From contig NZ_VUNB01000005.1 in NCBI RefSeq assembly GCF_009695865.1, positions 124,001-188,000 of the forward strand: 64,000 bases of DNA. Reading direction: 5' to 3'. Numbering within the stretch: position 1 is the first letter of the stretch; the number at the start of each line of letters is the position of its first letter. The notes under the pieces were generated by a model. It did not search any database. It was not told the origin of the DNA and saw only the letters and a program-made list of their open reading frames with translations. The translations under genes were made by a program, and so were the position numbers. The stretch comes from Allobaileyella intestinalis. GTDB lineage: Bacteria > Bacillota > Clostridia > Peptostreptococcales > Anaerovoracaceae. Positions 18,248 to 27,612 of the stretch are shown here, in pieces.

Positions 18248-19435
18248 ATGAACAGAAAGAAGCAATGTGTGGCTATGTTGCTGGCTGGAGGCCAGGGAAG
18301 CAGACTGGCGCCTCTTACATCAAACATCGCCAAGCCTGCCGTAAACTTCGGCGCAAGATACAGGATAATAGATTTTTCCCTGTCTAACTGCGTTAATTCA
18401 GGCATCGACACAGTAGGCGTTCTGACCCAGTATCAGCCCCAGGAACTCAACGATTATCTGGGTACCGGCCGTCCGTGGGACCTGGGACTCAGGTTCGGAG
18501 GCCTTCACGTACTGCCGCCTTATCAGGCCGTAAAAGGAGGGGACTGGTTCAAGGGAACGGCAAACGCCATATACCAGAACCTGGGCTTTATTAAGAGATA
18601 TGACCCTGATTATGTTCTGGTTCTTTCGGGAGATCACATTTACAAGATGGACTACTCCATCATGCTGAAGGAACATATTGAAAATAATGCAGATTGTACC
18701 ATTGCTGTAATCGATGTTCCTCTGGAAGAGGCCTCCAGGTTCGGTATCATGAATACTGACGACAAAGGAAGGATTCTGGAGTTTGAGGAGAAGCCGGCAC
18801 ATCCGAAGAGCACTCAGGCTTCCATGGGCGTTTACATTTTCAGCACCAGCAAGCTCATTAAGTATCTGGAAGAGGATGAGGCAGATCCTGAATCTTCCAA
18901 CGACTTTGGCAAGAACGTTATTCCGGCCATGCTGAGAGACGGGCAGCGTCTCTTCGCGTATCTCTATAAGGGATACTGGAGAGATGTGGGAACTTTGAAA
19001 TCTTTCTGGGAATCCAATATGGATGCCATTGGAGATAATCCTGAACTGGTTCTAAACGATCCGGGCTGGAAGATCTTCTTCCGCCATTCATTTAACAGGC
19101 CACAGTATGTTGGTGAAGGGGCTTCTATAAGAAATTCCGTATGCGGTGATGGCAATGATGTGTACGGTTCAGTGGACCACTCGGTTATCTTCAACAAGAT
19201 AACTATTCAAAAGGGCGCTGAGATCAAGGACAGCATTATTATGAGCTCTGTCAAGATAGAAGAGGACAGCAGTGTTGAATACGCTATTGTTGACAGAGGG
19301 GCTGTGATCAGTAAAGGGGCACGCATCGGAGGCAGCAGAGATCAGGACAAGCTCACTGTGATTGCTAGAGATGTGGTGATCGGACCGGGGGCAGTGGTCG
19401 AACCCGGAGAGATAGTTACAGAAGACAGGCTGTGA
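18248..19435 (+). CDS. glgC: glucose-1-phosphate adenylyltransferase, catalytic subunit
   Basis: Makes ADP-glucose from ATP and glucose-1-phosphate, the committed step of glycogen synthesis. The N-terminal nucleotidyltransferase motif [15 protein letters not shown] is intact, with [15 protein letters not shown] following, and [14 protein letters not shown] is the GDH(I/V)Y motif. A C-terminal left-handed beta-helix follows. The length of 395 residues is normal. The ATG at 18248 has AAAGGA upstream; the frame is open for ten more codons into the end of glgB, without a ribosome site. It is followed after 12 bases by glgD, its usual partner in Firmicutes. Confidence 0.95.
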   Translation: MNRKKQCVAMLLAGGQGSRLAPLTSNIAKPAVNFGARYRIIDFSLSNCVNSGIDTVGVLTQYQPQELNDYLGTGRPWDLGLRFGGLHVLPPYQAVKGGDWFKGTANAIYQNLGFIKRYDPDYVLVLSGDHIYKMDYSIMLKEHIENNADCTIAVIDVPLEEASRFGIMNTDDKGRILEFEEKPAHPKSTQASMGVYIFSTSKLIKYLEEDEADPESSNDFGKNVIPAMLRDGQRLFAYLYKGYWRDVGTLKSFWESNMDAIGDNPELVLNDPGWKIFFRHSFNRPQYVGEGASIRNSVCGDGNDVYGSVDHSVIFNKITIQKGAEIKDSIIMSSVKIEEDSSVEYAIVDRGAVISKGARIGGSRDQDKLTVIARDVVIGPGAVVEPGEIVTEDRL

Positions 19436-19447
19436 GAGGAGGACCCC

Positions 19448-20575
19448 ATGGTAAAGAATAAACTTGCCGGCATTATTTTTGGAGATTCCTATGATGTGGA
19501 TCTGAAGGAAATGCTGGAGATGCGCACGCTGGCAGGGGTGCCTTTCGGTGCAAGATACAGAGTAATAGATTTTCTGCTTTCCAACATGGTGAATGCAGGA
19601 ATAAAGAATATCGGAGTGATAACAACTCAGAAATACCTGAGCCTGATGAAGCATGTAAGTGCAGGGGCTCCATGGGATCTGGACAGGAAGAATTCCGGAC
19701 TGACCTTCCTTCCACCTTTCAATTCCGAAAGCATCAAGACAGTATACGAAAACAGGCTGGAGGCTTTGCAGGCCAATATTTCCTGGCTCAGTGATGTTGA
19801 AGAGGAATACATCCTTATTACAGGATGCAATTATGTGGGAAATCTGGATTTCAGCAAGATGCTGGAAGCTCACGAAAAGTCAGGCGCCATGATAACGGCC
19901 CTTTATACCAGGCATTTCATGAACAAAAAAGACGGCCTGAAGATGACCGAGTTTGACGTTGAAGAAGGGGGAGTTATTAAAGACTGCAGGATTGCCACCG
20001 ACCTTATTCAGGGCATGGACATCGGTCTGAATGCCTATATCATGAAAACAGCTGACCTGGTAGATTGTGTGGAAAAGACTATCAGAGAAGGTCAGAAAAG
20101 CTTCCGCCGCAACATACTAATGCCGGCCATAAGCCACTACAAGGTTCTGGGATACGAAGCCAAGGAAGAAATACTTTTCCTGGACGACATTTCATGTTAT
20201 CTGAAGAGCAGCATGGCCCTTCTGGACAAGGATGTAAGAGATTCCATCTTTGCTCACGATGACAGACCTGTGATGACAAAGGTAAAGGACAGCCCGCCAA
20301 CCAGGTATGGTGATGGCGCAGTTGTGGAAAACTCCATTATTGCCGATGGTGTGATAGTTGAAGGAACAGTAAAAAATTCTATTATTTTCCGCGGGGCTGT
20401 AATCGGCAAGGGTGCGGTTGTAGAGAACAGCGTGGTTATGCACGAGAGCAACGTTGGTGAAAACTGCCACCTGAACTACGCAGTGGTCGACAAGAAAGCT
20501 GCCATCCTGGGAGGAAGGACCCTTTCAGGATACATCACCCATCCATTCTACGTTGAACACGATGGAGTTGTATAA
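19448..20575 (+). CDS. glgD: GlgD, regulatory subunit of ADP-glucose pyrophosphorylase
   Basis: A GlgC paralogue that in Firmicutes pairs with GlgC and raises its activity. It keeps the fold (FGARYRVIDFLLSNMVNAGI, then a beta-helix rich in I/V-x-x-G repeats). The N-terminal catalytic GGxGxRL is lost: the equivalent stretch reads GIIFGDSYDVDLKEM. This supports a non-catalytic role. The length is 375 residues. AGAGGAGG is well placed before the ATG. It is co-transcribed with glgC, and the following hairpin may end or dampen this transcript. Confidence 0.93.
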   Translation: MVKNKLAGIIFGDSYDVDLKEMLEMRTLAGVPFGARYRVIDFLLSNMVNAGIKNIGVITTQKYLSLMKHVSAGAPWDLDRKNSGLTFLPPFNSESIKTVYENRLEALQANISWLSDVEEEYILITGCNYVGNLDFSKMLEAHEKSGAMITALYTRHFMNKKDGLKMTEFDVEEGGVIKDCRIATDLIQGMDIGLNAYIMKTADLVDCVEKTIREGQKSFRRNILMPAISHYKVLGYEAKEEILFLDDISCYLKSSMALLDKDVRDSIFAHDDRPVMTKVKDSPPTRYGDGAVVENSIIADGVIVEGTVKNSIIFRGAVIGKGAVVENSVVMHESNVGENCHLNYAVVDKKAAILGGRTLSGYITHPFYVEHDGVV

Positions 20576-20634
20576 TTATCTGGAAAAATAATATGTCTTT
20601 CAGTCCCCGGGGTTGCAGGGCTGAGGGACCTGTG

Positions 20635-20652
20635 GCCGGCACTTTTGCCGGC
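20635..20652 (+). terminator. GC-rich hairpin after glgD
   Basis: GCCGGC, a 6-base ACTTTT loop and GCCGGC are followed by TTCTTG. The U tract is poor, so this may be a partial terminator between glgD and the amylase gene. Confidence 0.35.
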
Positions 20653-20691
20653 TTCTTGCGTAATGAGATATACTGCAGCATCAGAGGGCAA

Positions 20692-22731
20692 ATGGACATA
20701 CAGAAGATTATTTTCAATCCGGGAAATGAGAGATTCAGAAAACCTCCAGGGGCAATAAAATCTGGAGAGATATTGAAGCTCAGATTATATGTGGGAATAG
20801 ATCTGGAACCCAGGTCAGTAAAGGTGGTTTTCAGATACGACCGTCATACCCAGCCTGCCGTGTACGAAATGGAAGGAACGGAGAGGACATCAGGAGGACA
20901 GTATGTGGCCTGGGAAGGAGCTTTTCCCGTCTTTGATACGGGCCTCTACTGGTACTACTTCATTGTTGACACACCAGCAGGGGAGATCAGCTTCGGCCCT
21001 GAAGGCATGGGAAACCAGAGAGACAGCTGGAATCAGGGGAGCTGGCAGCAGACTGTATATAAAAGAAAATACGATGTGCCTCAGTGGCTGCAGGGCGGTG
21101 TGATATATCAGATTTTTGTCGACCGGTTCTGCCGTTCCAGTGAATGCCAGGAGCTGGAAAATAGACTTTATATAAAGCCCACTGCAGGATCTCCCGCCAG
21201 AAAACTGCACTGGAACTGGAGTGACATGCCTGACTACAAGCCCCAGAACGGCCAGATAATGAACAATGATTTTTTCGGCGGAGACCTTAAAGGAATAGAG
21301 TCAAAGCTGGATTATCTTCAGGACCTGGGAGTAACCTGCCTCTACCTGAGCCCCATTTTCAGAGCTTATTCCAATCACAAATACGATACGGCGGACTACA
21401 TGGAGATCGACCCTCTTTTCGGAACGGGAGAGGACTTCCGTGAGCTCTGTGAAAAAGCTGAAGAGAAGGGTATACGCATAATACTGGACGGGGTGTTTGC
21501 TCACACCGGCTCTGACTCCGTATATTTCGACAAGGAAGAGAGATATGGAGACGGCGCCCTTCATCATGAAGACAGCAAGTACCGGGACTGGTATATTTTT
21601 ACAGGCACAGGCCATGGAGGACCGGGATACGAGACCTGGTGGGGAATATCAACTCTGCCGAAACTGAACAAAAACAACAGAGCTTTCAGAAACTTTATCT
21701 GCGGTCCAGATGGAGTGGCCAGAAGGTGGCTTAGAGCCGGAGCTTCTGGATGGAGGCTGGATGTGGCAGATGAACTTCCTTCTGATTTCCTGAGGCTCCT
21801 TACAGAGGCCGTAAAAGAAGAAAAACCTGATGGTCTGGTGCTGGGGGAGGTTTGGGAAGACGCATCTTCCAAGGAAGCCTACGGCCAGCGGAAAAACTAT
21901 TTCGAAGGCGACAAGCTGGATTCTGTTACGAATTATCCATTTAAAAACGGCATAATCCAGCTGGTGAGAAATGGTGACCCTGGGGAGCTAAGTGAAAAGG
22001 TGAGCACACTTTGCCAGAACTATCCCCCTGAGGTCATGAACTGCACCATGAACATCCTTGATTCCCACGATACGACCCGGATTCTCACTGCCCTTGCAGG
22101 AGAGATCCCTCCAAACGAAGGGGACAGGGACTGGATGGCATCGGCTCATCTCAGCCCAGAAGAAATGGAACGGGGAAGGAATCTCCTTAAGATTGCCTCA
22201 GCTATTCAGATGACCCTGCCAGGCGTTCCCTGTATCTATTACGGTGACGAAAGGGGCATGGAAGGATATTCTGATCCCTTTAACCGGGCAACTGTAAACT
22301 GGGACAATGCAGACCAGAATCTGTTAGAATGGTACAAGAAAATCATTTCCATCAGGAAAAATCACCAGGTATATGTGAGCGGGAAGTGCGAGACAGTAGC
22401 GGAATCCGCAGGCCTGTACGCTTTTCGCAGATTTTTTCCAGATAATGATGAACCGGAGAATAATCAGCAATCCGGAATCAGGGAAGCACTGGGAAAAACT
22501 TCAGAAGCAGGAAACAGAAGATCCGTTATTACTGCGGCTAATTGCGGCCAGTCAGTGGAGAGCATGTCCCTCACAGGAAGATGGAAAGATCTGATTACCG
22601 GCAAGATCCTTACAGGGAGAACCGATGTTTTGCCAGGGGAGATTCTGATCCTGGAGGAACAGCCGGAGACATTGGGCACAGATATAAAAAGGACAGGCCC
22701 CAGGAAGACAAGTAATTACTGCCATATTTAA
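20692..22731 (+). CDS. GH13 alpha-glucan hydrolase (neopullulanase/cyclomaltodextrinase-like)
   Basis: A cytosolic alpha-amylase-family enzyme of about 679 residues. An N-terminal beta domain (~1-125) precedes the barrel, which opens with GGVIYQIFVDRF. The usual GH13 regions are present: DGVFAHTG, GWRLDVADE (Asp nucleophile), VLGEVWED (Glu) and ILDSHDTTR (Asp). There is no signal peptide, so it probably trims maltodextrins or limit dextrins inside the cell. I chose the ATG at 20692 (GAGGG just upstream); the frame extends 33 codons further, through the hairpin, with sequence unlike the family. The C-terminal ~60 residues are unusual and charged. Exact specificity cannot be read from sequence. 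Confidence 0.85.
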   Translation: MDIQKIIFNPGNERFRKPPGAIKSGEILKLRLYVGIDLEPRSVKVVFRYDRHTQPAVYEMEGTERTSGGQYVAWEGAFPVFDTGLYWYYFIVDTPAGEISFGPEGMGNQRDSWNQGSWQQTVYKRKYDVPQWLQGGVIYQIFVDRFCRSSECQELENRLYIKPTAGSPARKLHWNWSDMPDYKPQNGQIMNNDFFGGDLKGIESKLDYLQDLGVTCLYLSPIFRAYSNHKYDTADYMEIDPLFGTGEDFRELCEKAEEKGIRIILDGVFAHTGSDSVYFDKEERYGDGALHHEDSKYRDWYIFTGTGHGGPGYETWWGISTLPKLNKNNRAFRNFICGPDGVARRWLRAGASGWRLDVADELPSDFLRLLTEAVKEEKPDGLVLGEVWEDASSKEAYGQRKNYFEGDKLDSVTNYPFKNGIIQLVRNGDPGELSEKVSTLCQNYPPEVMNCTMNILDSHDTTRILTALAGEIPPNEGDRDWMASAHLSPEEMERGRNLLKIASAIQMTLPGVPCIYYGDERGMEGYSDPFNRATVNWDNADQNLLEWYKKIISIRKNHQVYVSGKCETVAESAGLYAFRRFFPDNDEPENNQQSGIREALGKTSEAGNRRSVITAANCGQSVESMSLTGRWKDLITGKILTGRTDVLPGEILILEEQPETLGTDIKRTGPRKTSNYCHI

Positions 22732-22747
22732 TATTCAGGAGAGAAAG

Positions 22748-24478
22748 ATGAACTACAAAGATGAGTATTTGAAATGGATGAACAGTCCGGTGGTGGACGA
22801 AGATACTAAGGCTGAGCTGAAGGCAATTGAGAATGATGAAAATCAGCTGAAACTGAGATTCTCGGGAATGATGAGCTTCGGAACCGCAGGATTGAGAGAG
22901 GTTATGAGAGCAGGTCTCAACGGCATGAATATCTATACGGTAAGATATGCAACTCAAGGCCTGGCAGACCTGATAAATTCCTGCGGAGAGGATGTGGGAA
23001 GTGGAGTGACTATCTCCTACGATTCCAGGCACAACAGCTGTGAATACGCACGTCAGTCGGCTGCCGTTCTTGCCGCCAACGGCATACATGTAAATATTTT
23101 TGACGAACTGAGACCTACGCCGGAGCTGAGCTTCGCCCTGAGATACACAGGATCTATTGCAGGAATAAACATTACTGCCAGCCACAACACTAAGGAATAT
23201 AACGGGTACAAAGTCTACTGGTCAGATGGGGCACAGCTGCCTCCAGAGCATGCAGCCCAGGTTTCTGCATCCATGGAGAGAAATGATATTTTTGATGATG
23301 TAAAGACCATGGATTTCGAAGAAGGTGTGGAGAAGGGTCTGATAACTCTCATAGGCAGCGAAATAGACGAGAAATATCTGGAAAAGGTTATGGAGCAGTC
23401 CGTAGGTTCCCGATATGTGGAGCAGGCTGCCGGAGATTTTACGATTATATACACACCTTTCCACGGAACAGGATACAAGCTGGTACCGGAGGTTCTGAAG
23501 CGCCTGGGAATGAAACACGTTCTCACGGTTCCGGAACAGATGGTGATCGATGGAGATTTCCCAACTGTTAAGTCTCCTAATCCAGAATACATAGAAGGTT
23601 TCGCTAAAGCCATTGAGATGGCCAGGGAGAACGACGTAGACCTGATTATCGGAACTGATCCAGATGGAGACCGCTGCGGCGTGGTAGTCAGAAATGGTGA
23701 TGACTATGAAACCCTCACTGGAAACCAGATCGGTGTTCTTCTGCTGGACTATCTGATTACAGCCAGAAGGGAGCAGGGAACTCTGGCACCGAACAGTGCT
23801 GCAGTAAAGAGCATCGTTTCCACCACAATGGCCAATGCAATTTGCGAGGCAAATGGAATTAAGCTTTTTGAAACCCTTACTGGATTCAAGTACATCGGAG
23901 AGAAGATTAAGGAATTCCTTGAAACCGGCCAGTACACCTTCCTATTCGGATTTGAGGAGAGCAACGGATATCTGGCAGGAACCTATGCCAGGGATAAGGA
24001 TGCAGTTGTAGCGTCCATGCTCATTGCCGAGATGGGATGCATGTACAGGACGAAGGGTATCAGCTTATATCAGGGCATACAGGCTCTCTATGAGAAATAC
24101 GGATTCTTTAAAGAGGGGGTTACTTCAGCGTCATTCTCCGGCCTGGAGGCCAAGGCAAAGATGAATTCCATCATGGAAGGTCTGAGAAATGACCCTCCTG
24201 AAAAGCTGGGACTGAAAGTAGAGAGGATAAGGGACTACAGTACAGGAAAAATCCTGAACGTGAAAGACGGAAGTACTGGAGAAACAGGGCTTCCTGAAAG
24301 CAACGTCCTCTTCTATGACCTTGAAGGTGGCTGCTCCCTGATAATCCGTCCTTCTGGCACAGAACCGAAGATTAAGCTTTATGTAATGACCAGAGGACAG
24401 TCAGAGAAGGAAGCACAGGAGCTGTATGATCTGGTAAAAGCAGCAGGAATGGAGAAGCTGGGAACCGGCCAGAAGTAA
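22748..24478 (+). CDS. pgcA: alpha-phosphoglucomutase
   Basis: Interconverts glucose-1-phosphate and glucose-6-phosphate, joining the glycogen enzymes to glycolysis. All four family signatures are clear: the phosphoserine loop ITASHNTKEYNGYK, the metal loop GTDPDGDRCG, the sugar loop FGFEESNGYL and the phosphate loop RPSGTEPKIKLY. The length of 576 residues and the N-terminal form fit the long PgcA-type enzymes of Firmicutes. CAGGAGAGAAAG precedes the ATG, 16 bases after the amylase stop, so it is probably part of that operon. Phosphomannomutase activity cannot be excluded. Confidence 0.92.
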   Translation: MNYKDEYLKWMNSPVVDEDTKAELKAIENDENQLKLRFSGMMSFGTAGLREVMRAGLNGMNIYTVRYATQGLADLINSCGEDVGSGVTISYDSRHNSCEYARQSAAVLAANGIHVNIFDELRPTPELSFALRYTGSIAGINITASHNTKEYNGYKVYWSDGAQLPPEHAAQVSASMERNDIFDDVKTMDFEEGVEKGLITLIGSEIDEKYLEKVMEQSVGSRYVEQAAGDFTIIYTPFHGTGYKLVPEVLKRLGMKHVLTVPEQMVIDGDFPTVKSPNPEYIEGFAKAIEMARENDVDLIIGTDPDGDRCGVVVRNGDDYETLTGNQIGVLLLDYLITARREQGTLAPNSAAVKSIVSTTMANAICEANGIKLFETLTGFKYIGEKIKEFLETGQYTFLFGFEESNGYLAGTYARDKDAVVASMLIAEMGCMYRTKGISLYQGIQALYEKYGFFKEGVTSASFSGLEAKAKMNSIMEGLRNDPPEKLGLKVERIRDYSTGKILNVKDGSTGETGLPESNVLFYDLEGGCSLIIRPSGTEPKIKLYVMTRGQSEKEAQELYDLVKAAGMEKLGTGQK

Positions 24479-24541
24479 GATGTGCCTGAAAGAGAGGGGA
24501 TATGACAGATTAAACAGGCAGGACAAAAGATAAAATGAATC

Positions 24542-24579
24542 AGGAGCCGTCGCAATTATTAAATGGGGCGGCTCCTTTT
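24542..24579. terminator. convergent terminator between pgcA and malQ
   Basis: AGGAGCCG pairs with CGGCTCCT across an AT-rich loop and is followed by TTTTAT. It separates convergent genes. Confidence 0.65.
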
Positions 24580-24601
24580 ATAGTGCTTCGTTTATAGTCA
24601 T

Positions 24602-26215
24602 TTATTTCCTGGATCGGCCGGACTGCTTTGCCAGCCTGGCTATGGACCGGGCCAGATCTTCAGTAAAGAGGCTGCGGTTCATCCGCCAGCTCCAGTTGAT
24701 TCCCACTGTTCCCGGGGTGTTTATTCTCCCTTCTGTGCCCAGGAGCAGGTAATCGCCTATTGGAATAATGCACAGGAAGGCCTTCGACATCAGTGCTCTC
24801 TGAACCATTGCAGCTGCAACGGAGCGGGGGCTGAAAAAAGGGGCTCTGCAGTTCTGGGACTCGTGAATACCCTGGCCCTGCCTGAGCCACCGGGTTACGA
24901 ATTTCTTTCCGTTGTGGTCCAGCTGGTCATACCATCCGGCGGTAGTATCATTGTCGTGAGTTCCTGTATAGACAACGCTGTTAACAGGAATATTTTCCGG
25001 AAGGTAGGGATTATGAGGATCTCCGTCAAATGCGAACTGAAGGACTTTCATGCCTGGAAGACCTGCATCTTCCACCATTTCTTTTACGTCTTCAGTAATA
25101 AATCCCAGGTCTTCGGCAATCAGCGCCGTGTCTCCAAGAGCCTGGTGCAGGTGGCGGAAGAAGTCTGTACCAGGGCCCTTCTCCCATTGTCCTTCAGAGG
25201 CTATGCCCTTATCTGCAGGAATGGAAAAATATGAGCTGAATCCTCTTGTGTGGTCCAGCCTCAGTATGTCGAACTGCTGCAGGTTGTGACGGATGCGGGA
25301 GATCCACCAGCTGTAGCCCTGGGCCTTATGAACCTCCCATTGGTAAAGGGGATTGCCCCACACCTGTCCATCTGGGGAGAAGCCGTCAGGAGGAGCACCG
25401 GCAACATTCTCCGGTATCCTGTTTTCATCTAGCTGGAAAAGCTCAGGAGAAGCCCAGCAGTCGGCACTTTCGAAGGACGCATAGATGGGAATGTCTCCTA
25501 CTATTGAAATTCCGCGGCTGTGGCTGTATTCCATTATCTTTTTCCACTGGGTGAAAAACAGGAACTGCAGCCATTTCACGTATTCCAGCTCCTGCTTGTG
25601 AGAAGTCTCGAAATCTTTCAGGGCCTTTGCTCTCCTGAATCGCAGGCCGGAAGGCCATTGGTTCCAGGCATAGGATCCTGTGAAATCTGCAATGGTCTGG
25701 AAAAGTGCATAGTCGTCCAGCCAGAATTTGCTGGCCTTGAGAAAGGCATCAAACTGTCCGTCAGGAATGAAGCGGCTGAAAGCCTTCCGGAAAACATAAT
25801 CCCGGCCCTTTCTGACAGCCTTGTAGTTTACATTATCCTCAGCAGATTGAGCCCCACCAGATGAAGCAATGATCTGATCCATTTTTTCCATTTCTTCCTC
25901 AGTGACCAGGCCCCCTTCAAGAAGCTGCTCAGGATCAATGTAAATTGGATCTCCTCCGAAGCATGTCCTGGGCTGGTATGGAGAGTCGTAATCTCCTGCA
26001 GGATTCAGGGGAAGAATCTGCCAGCAGCTCTGGCCTGACAGGGCAAGCATGTCTATGAAATGGCGGGCTTCCTTGTCAAAACATCCGATTCCATGGGGGG
26101 AGGGCAGTGAAAAAACCGGCATCAGAACGCCGGCCTGCCGTTTCATCCAGCCAGGGGAGTCCCCATCCTTACGGGCCTTTGAAATTTCTTTTTTTAGTTC
26201 AGGGGGAAAGCTCAT
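24602..26215 (-). CDS. malQ: 4-alpha-glucanotransferase (amylomaltase)
   Basis: A GH77 disproportionating enzyme that moves maltodextrin segments between chains, clearing short glucans left by GlgP. Catalytic motifs are LRLDHTRGF (Asp nucleophile), LIAEDLGFIT (Glu) and YTGTHDNDT (Asp). The N-terminal SLPSPHGIGCF and SYWQILPLNP-like stretch (here CWQILPLNPAGDYDSPYQP) are typical. The length is 537 residues with a short polar leader of ~25 residues. GGAGG stands seven bases before the ATG. It is convergent with pgcA and divergent from pgi. Confidence 0.94.
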   Translation of the reverse strand: MSFPPELKKEISKARKDGDSPGWMKRQAGVLMPVFSLPSPHGIGCFDKEARHFIDMLALSGQSCWQILPLNPAGDYDSPYQPRTCFGGDPIYIDPEQLLEGGLVTEEEMEKMDQIIASSGGAQSAEDNVNYKAVRKGRDYVFRKAFSRFIPDGQFDAFLKASKFWLDDYALFQTIADFTGSYAWNQWPSGLRFRRAKALKDFETSHKQELEYVKWLQFLFFTQWKKIMEYSHSRGISIVGDIPIYASFESADCWASPELFQLDENRIPENVAGAPPDGFSPDGQVWGNPLYQWEVHKAQGYSWWISRIRHNLQQFDILRLDHTRGFSSYFSIPADKGIASEGQWEKGPGTDFFRHLHQALGDTALIAEDLGFITEDVKEMVEDAGLPGMKVLQFAFDGDPHNPYLPENIPVNSVVYTGTHDNDTTAGWYDQLDHNGKKFVTRWLRQGQGIHESQNCRAPFFSPRSVAAAMVQRALMSKAFLCIIPIGDYLLLGTEGRINTPGTVGINWSWRMNRSLFTEDLARSIARLAKQSGRSRK

Positions 26216-26358
26216 GGTCGTACCTCCGGGTGTTATATGTTCGCAAAATATGATACCACAGGTTAGACATTCAGCGGCTCAGATATTATAATAATTCGAC
26301 GGCGTTAATGCCGGCAAAGCCTTGAAATCAAGTTGTAAGAAAGCAGAGGTGTTATTCA

Positions 26359-27597
26359 GTGGATATTAGAGTTGATATTTCAAATTCCGGAATAGATAAC
26401 AGCGAAATCGCGGGATGCAGAGAGAGAGCACAGGCTGAGCTGAAGAAGCTGTGGACAGGGGAACTCCATTTCACCGGATGGGTGAAAGATCCATATGAAT
26501 TTACAGATGAAATGATAGATGAGCTGCAGGAAACAGCAGAGAAAATCAGGAAAGACAGCAAGTATTTTCTGGTACTGGGAGTAGGTGGATCCTTCATGGG
26601 GGCGAAGGCGGTAATCGACCTGCTGGAGCCGGAAGGTGACAACAATACGAAGGTTATTTTTGCCGGATATAATTTCAGCGGCAGATATCTTCACCAGATA
26701 ATGAATACAATAGGCGACTCAGATTTCTCTATCTGTGTTATCTCCAAGTCAGGAAGCACAACGGAAACTCTAAGCGCCTATGGAATTTTCAAGGAGCTGA
26801 TGATCAGGAAATACGGACCTGAGGAAACGGCCCGCAGAACATATGTGGTAACTGAGCATAAATCCAGCTTCCTCTTTGACCAGGCTTCTGCCGAGGGAGC
26901 AAGGATTTTCGACCTTGCCCTTGATATAGGCGGAAGATATTCTGTTCTCACTCCAGTGGGACTTCTTCCTGTAGCCGTTGCAGGAATTGATATAAGAAAA
27001 ATTATGGAAGGCGCCAGGAGCCTGGCTTCTGAAGAGGCATTCAAGGGAGAGGCACTGGATTACAGTATTGTACGGAACCTTTTCTATGAGAAGGGCAAGA
27101 AGATTGAGGTCTTTGAATTCTTCGATCCATATTGCGCATATTTTGGAGAATGGCTGAAGCAGCTTTTTGGAGAAAGTGAAGGCAAGGACGGCAAGGGACT
27201 TTTCCCTGCATCACTGATGTTCAGCAGGGATCTTCACTCCATGGGACAGTTCCTGCAGCAGGGCACCCAGTGCTTCTTCGAAACATTTATTACAGTGGAC
27301 GAGCCGGGAGAGGACGTCCAGATTCCGGATAGCGCTATGAAGCCTTTTGCAGGTAAAACTATTGAGAAGATCAACAAGTGTGCTGTTAACGGAGTTGCAG
27401 ATGCTCACACCAAGGCCGGTATTCCAGTTGTAAGAATATCTGTGCCTGAGATGAACGCCAATGTTCTCGGTCAGATGCTCTACTTCTTCGAGACTCAGTG
27501 CGCAGTTTCTGCACTTCTTTCAGGAGTGGACCCATTTAACCAGCCTGGTGTGGAAGCTTACAAGAAGGAAATGAGAAGCTATATAGAAGCTCTTTAA
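26359..27597 (+). CDS. pgi: glucose-6-phosphate isomerase
   Basis: Interconverts glucose-6-P and fructose-6-P. The SIS-fold phosphosugar motifs are visible: VLGVGGSFMGAKAV and VISKSGSTTETLSAY, with the C-terminal catalytic lysine region near GVEAYKKEM. At 412 residues it is the shorter bacterial form. The start is a GTG with AGAGG upstream; no ATG nearby fits the family N-terminus. It is the first gene of an apparent pgi, msrA-phosphatase, patatin operon with gaps of only 15 and 12 bases. Confidence 0.92.
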   Translation: MDIRVDISNSGIDNSEIAGCRERAQAELKKLWTGELHFTGWVKDPYEFTDEMIDELQETAEKIRKDSKYFLVLGVGGSFMGAKAVIDLLEPEGDNNTKVIFAGYNFSGRYLHQIMNTIGDSDFSICVISKSGSTTETLSAYGIFKELMIRKYGPEETARRTYVVTEHKSSFLFDQASAEGARIFDLALDIGGRYSVLTPVGLLPVAVAGIDIRKIMEGARSLASEEAFKGEALDYSIVRNLFYEKGKKIEVFEFFDPYCAYFGEWLKQLFGESEGKDGKGLFPASLMFSRDLHSMGQFLQQGTQCFFETFITVDEPGEDVQIPDSAMKPFAGKTIEKINKCAVNGVADAHTKAGIPVVRISVPEMNANVLGQMLYFFETQCAVSALLSGVDPFNQPGVEAYKKEMRSYIEAL

Positions 27598-27612
27598 TAA
27601 CAGGAGATAATA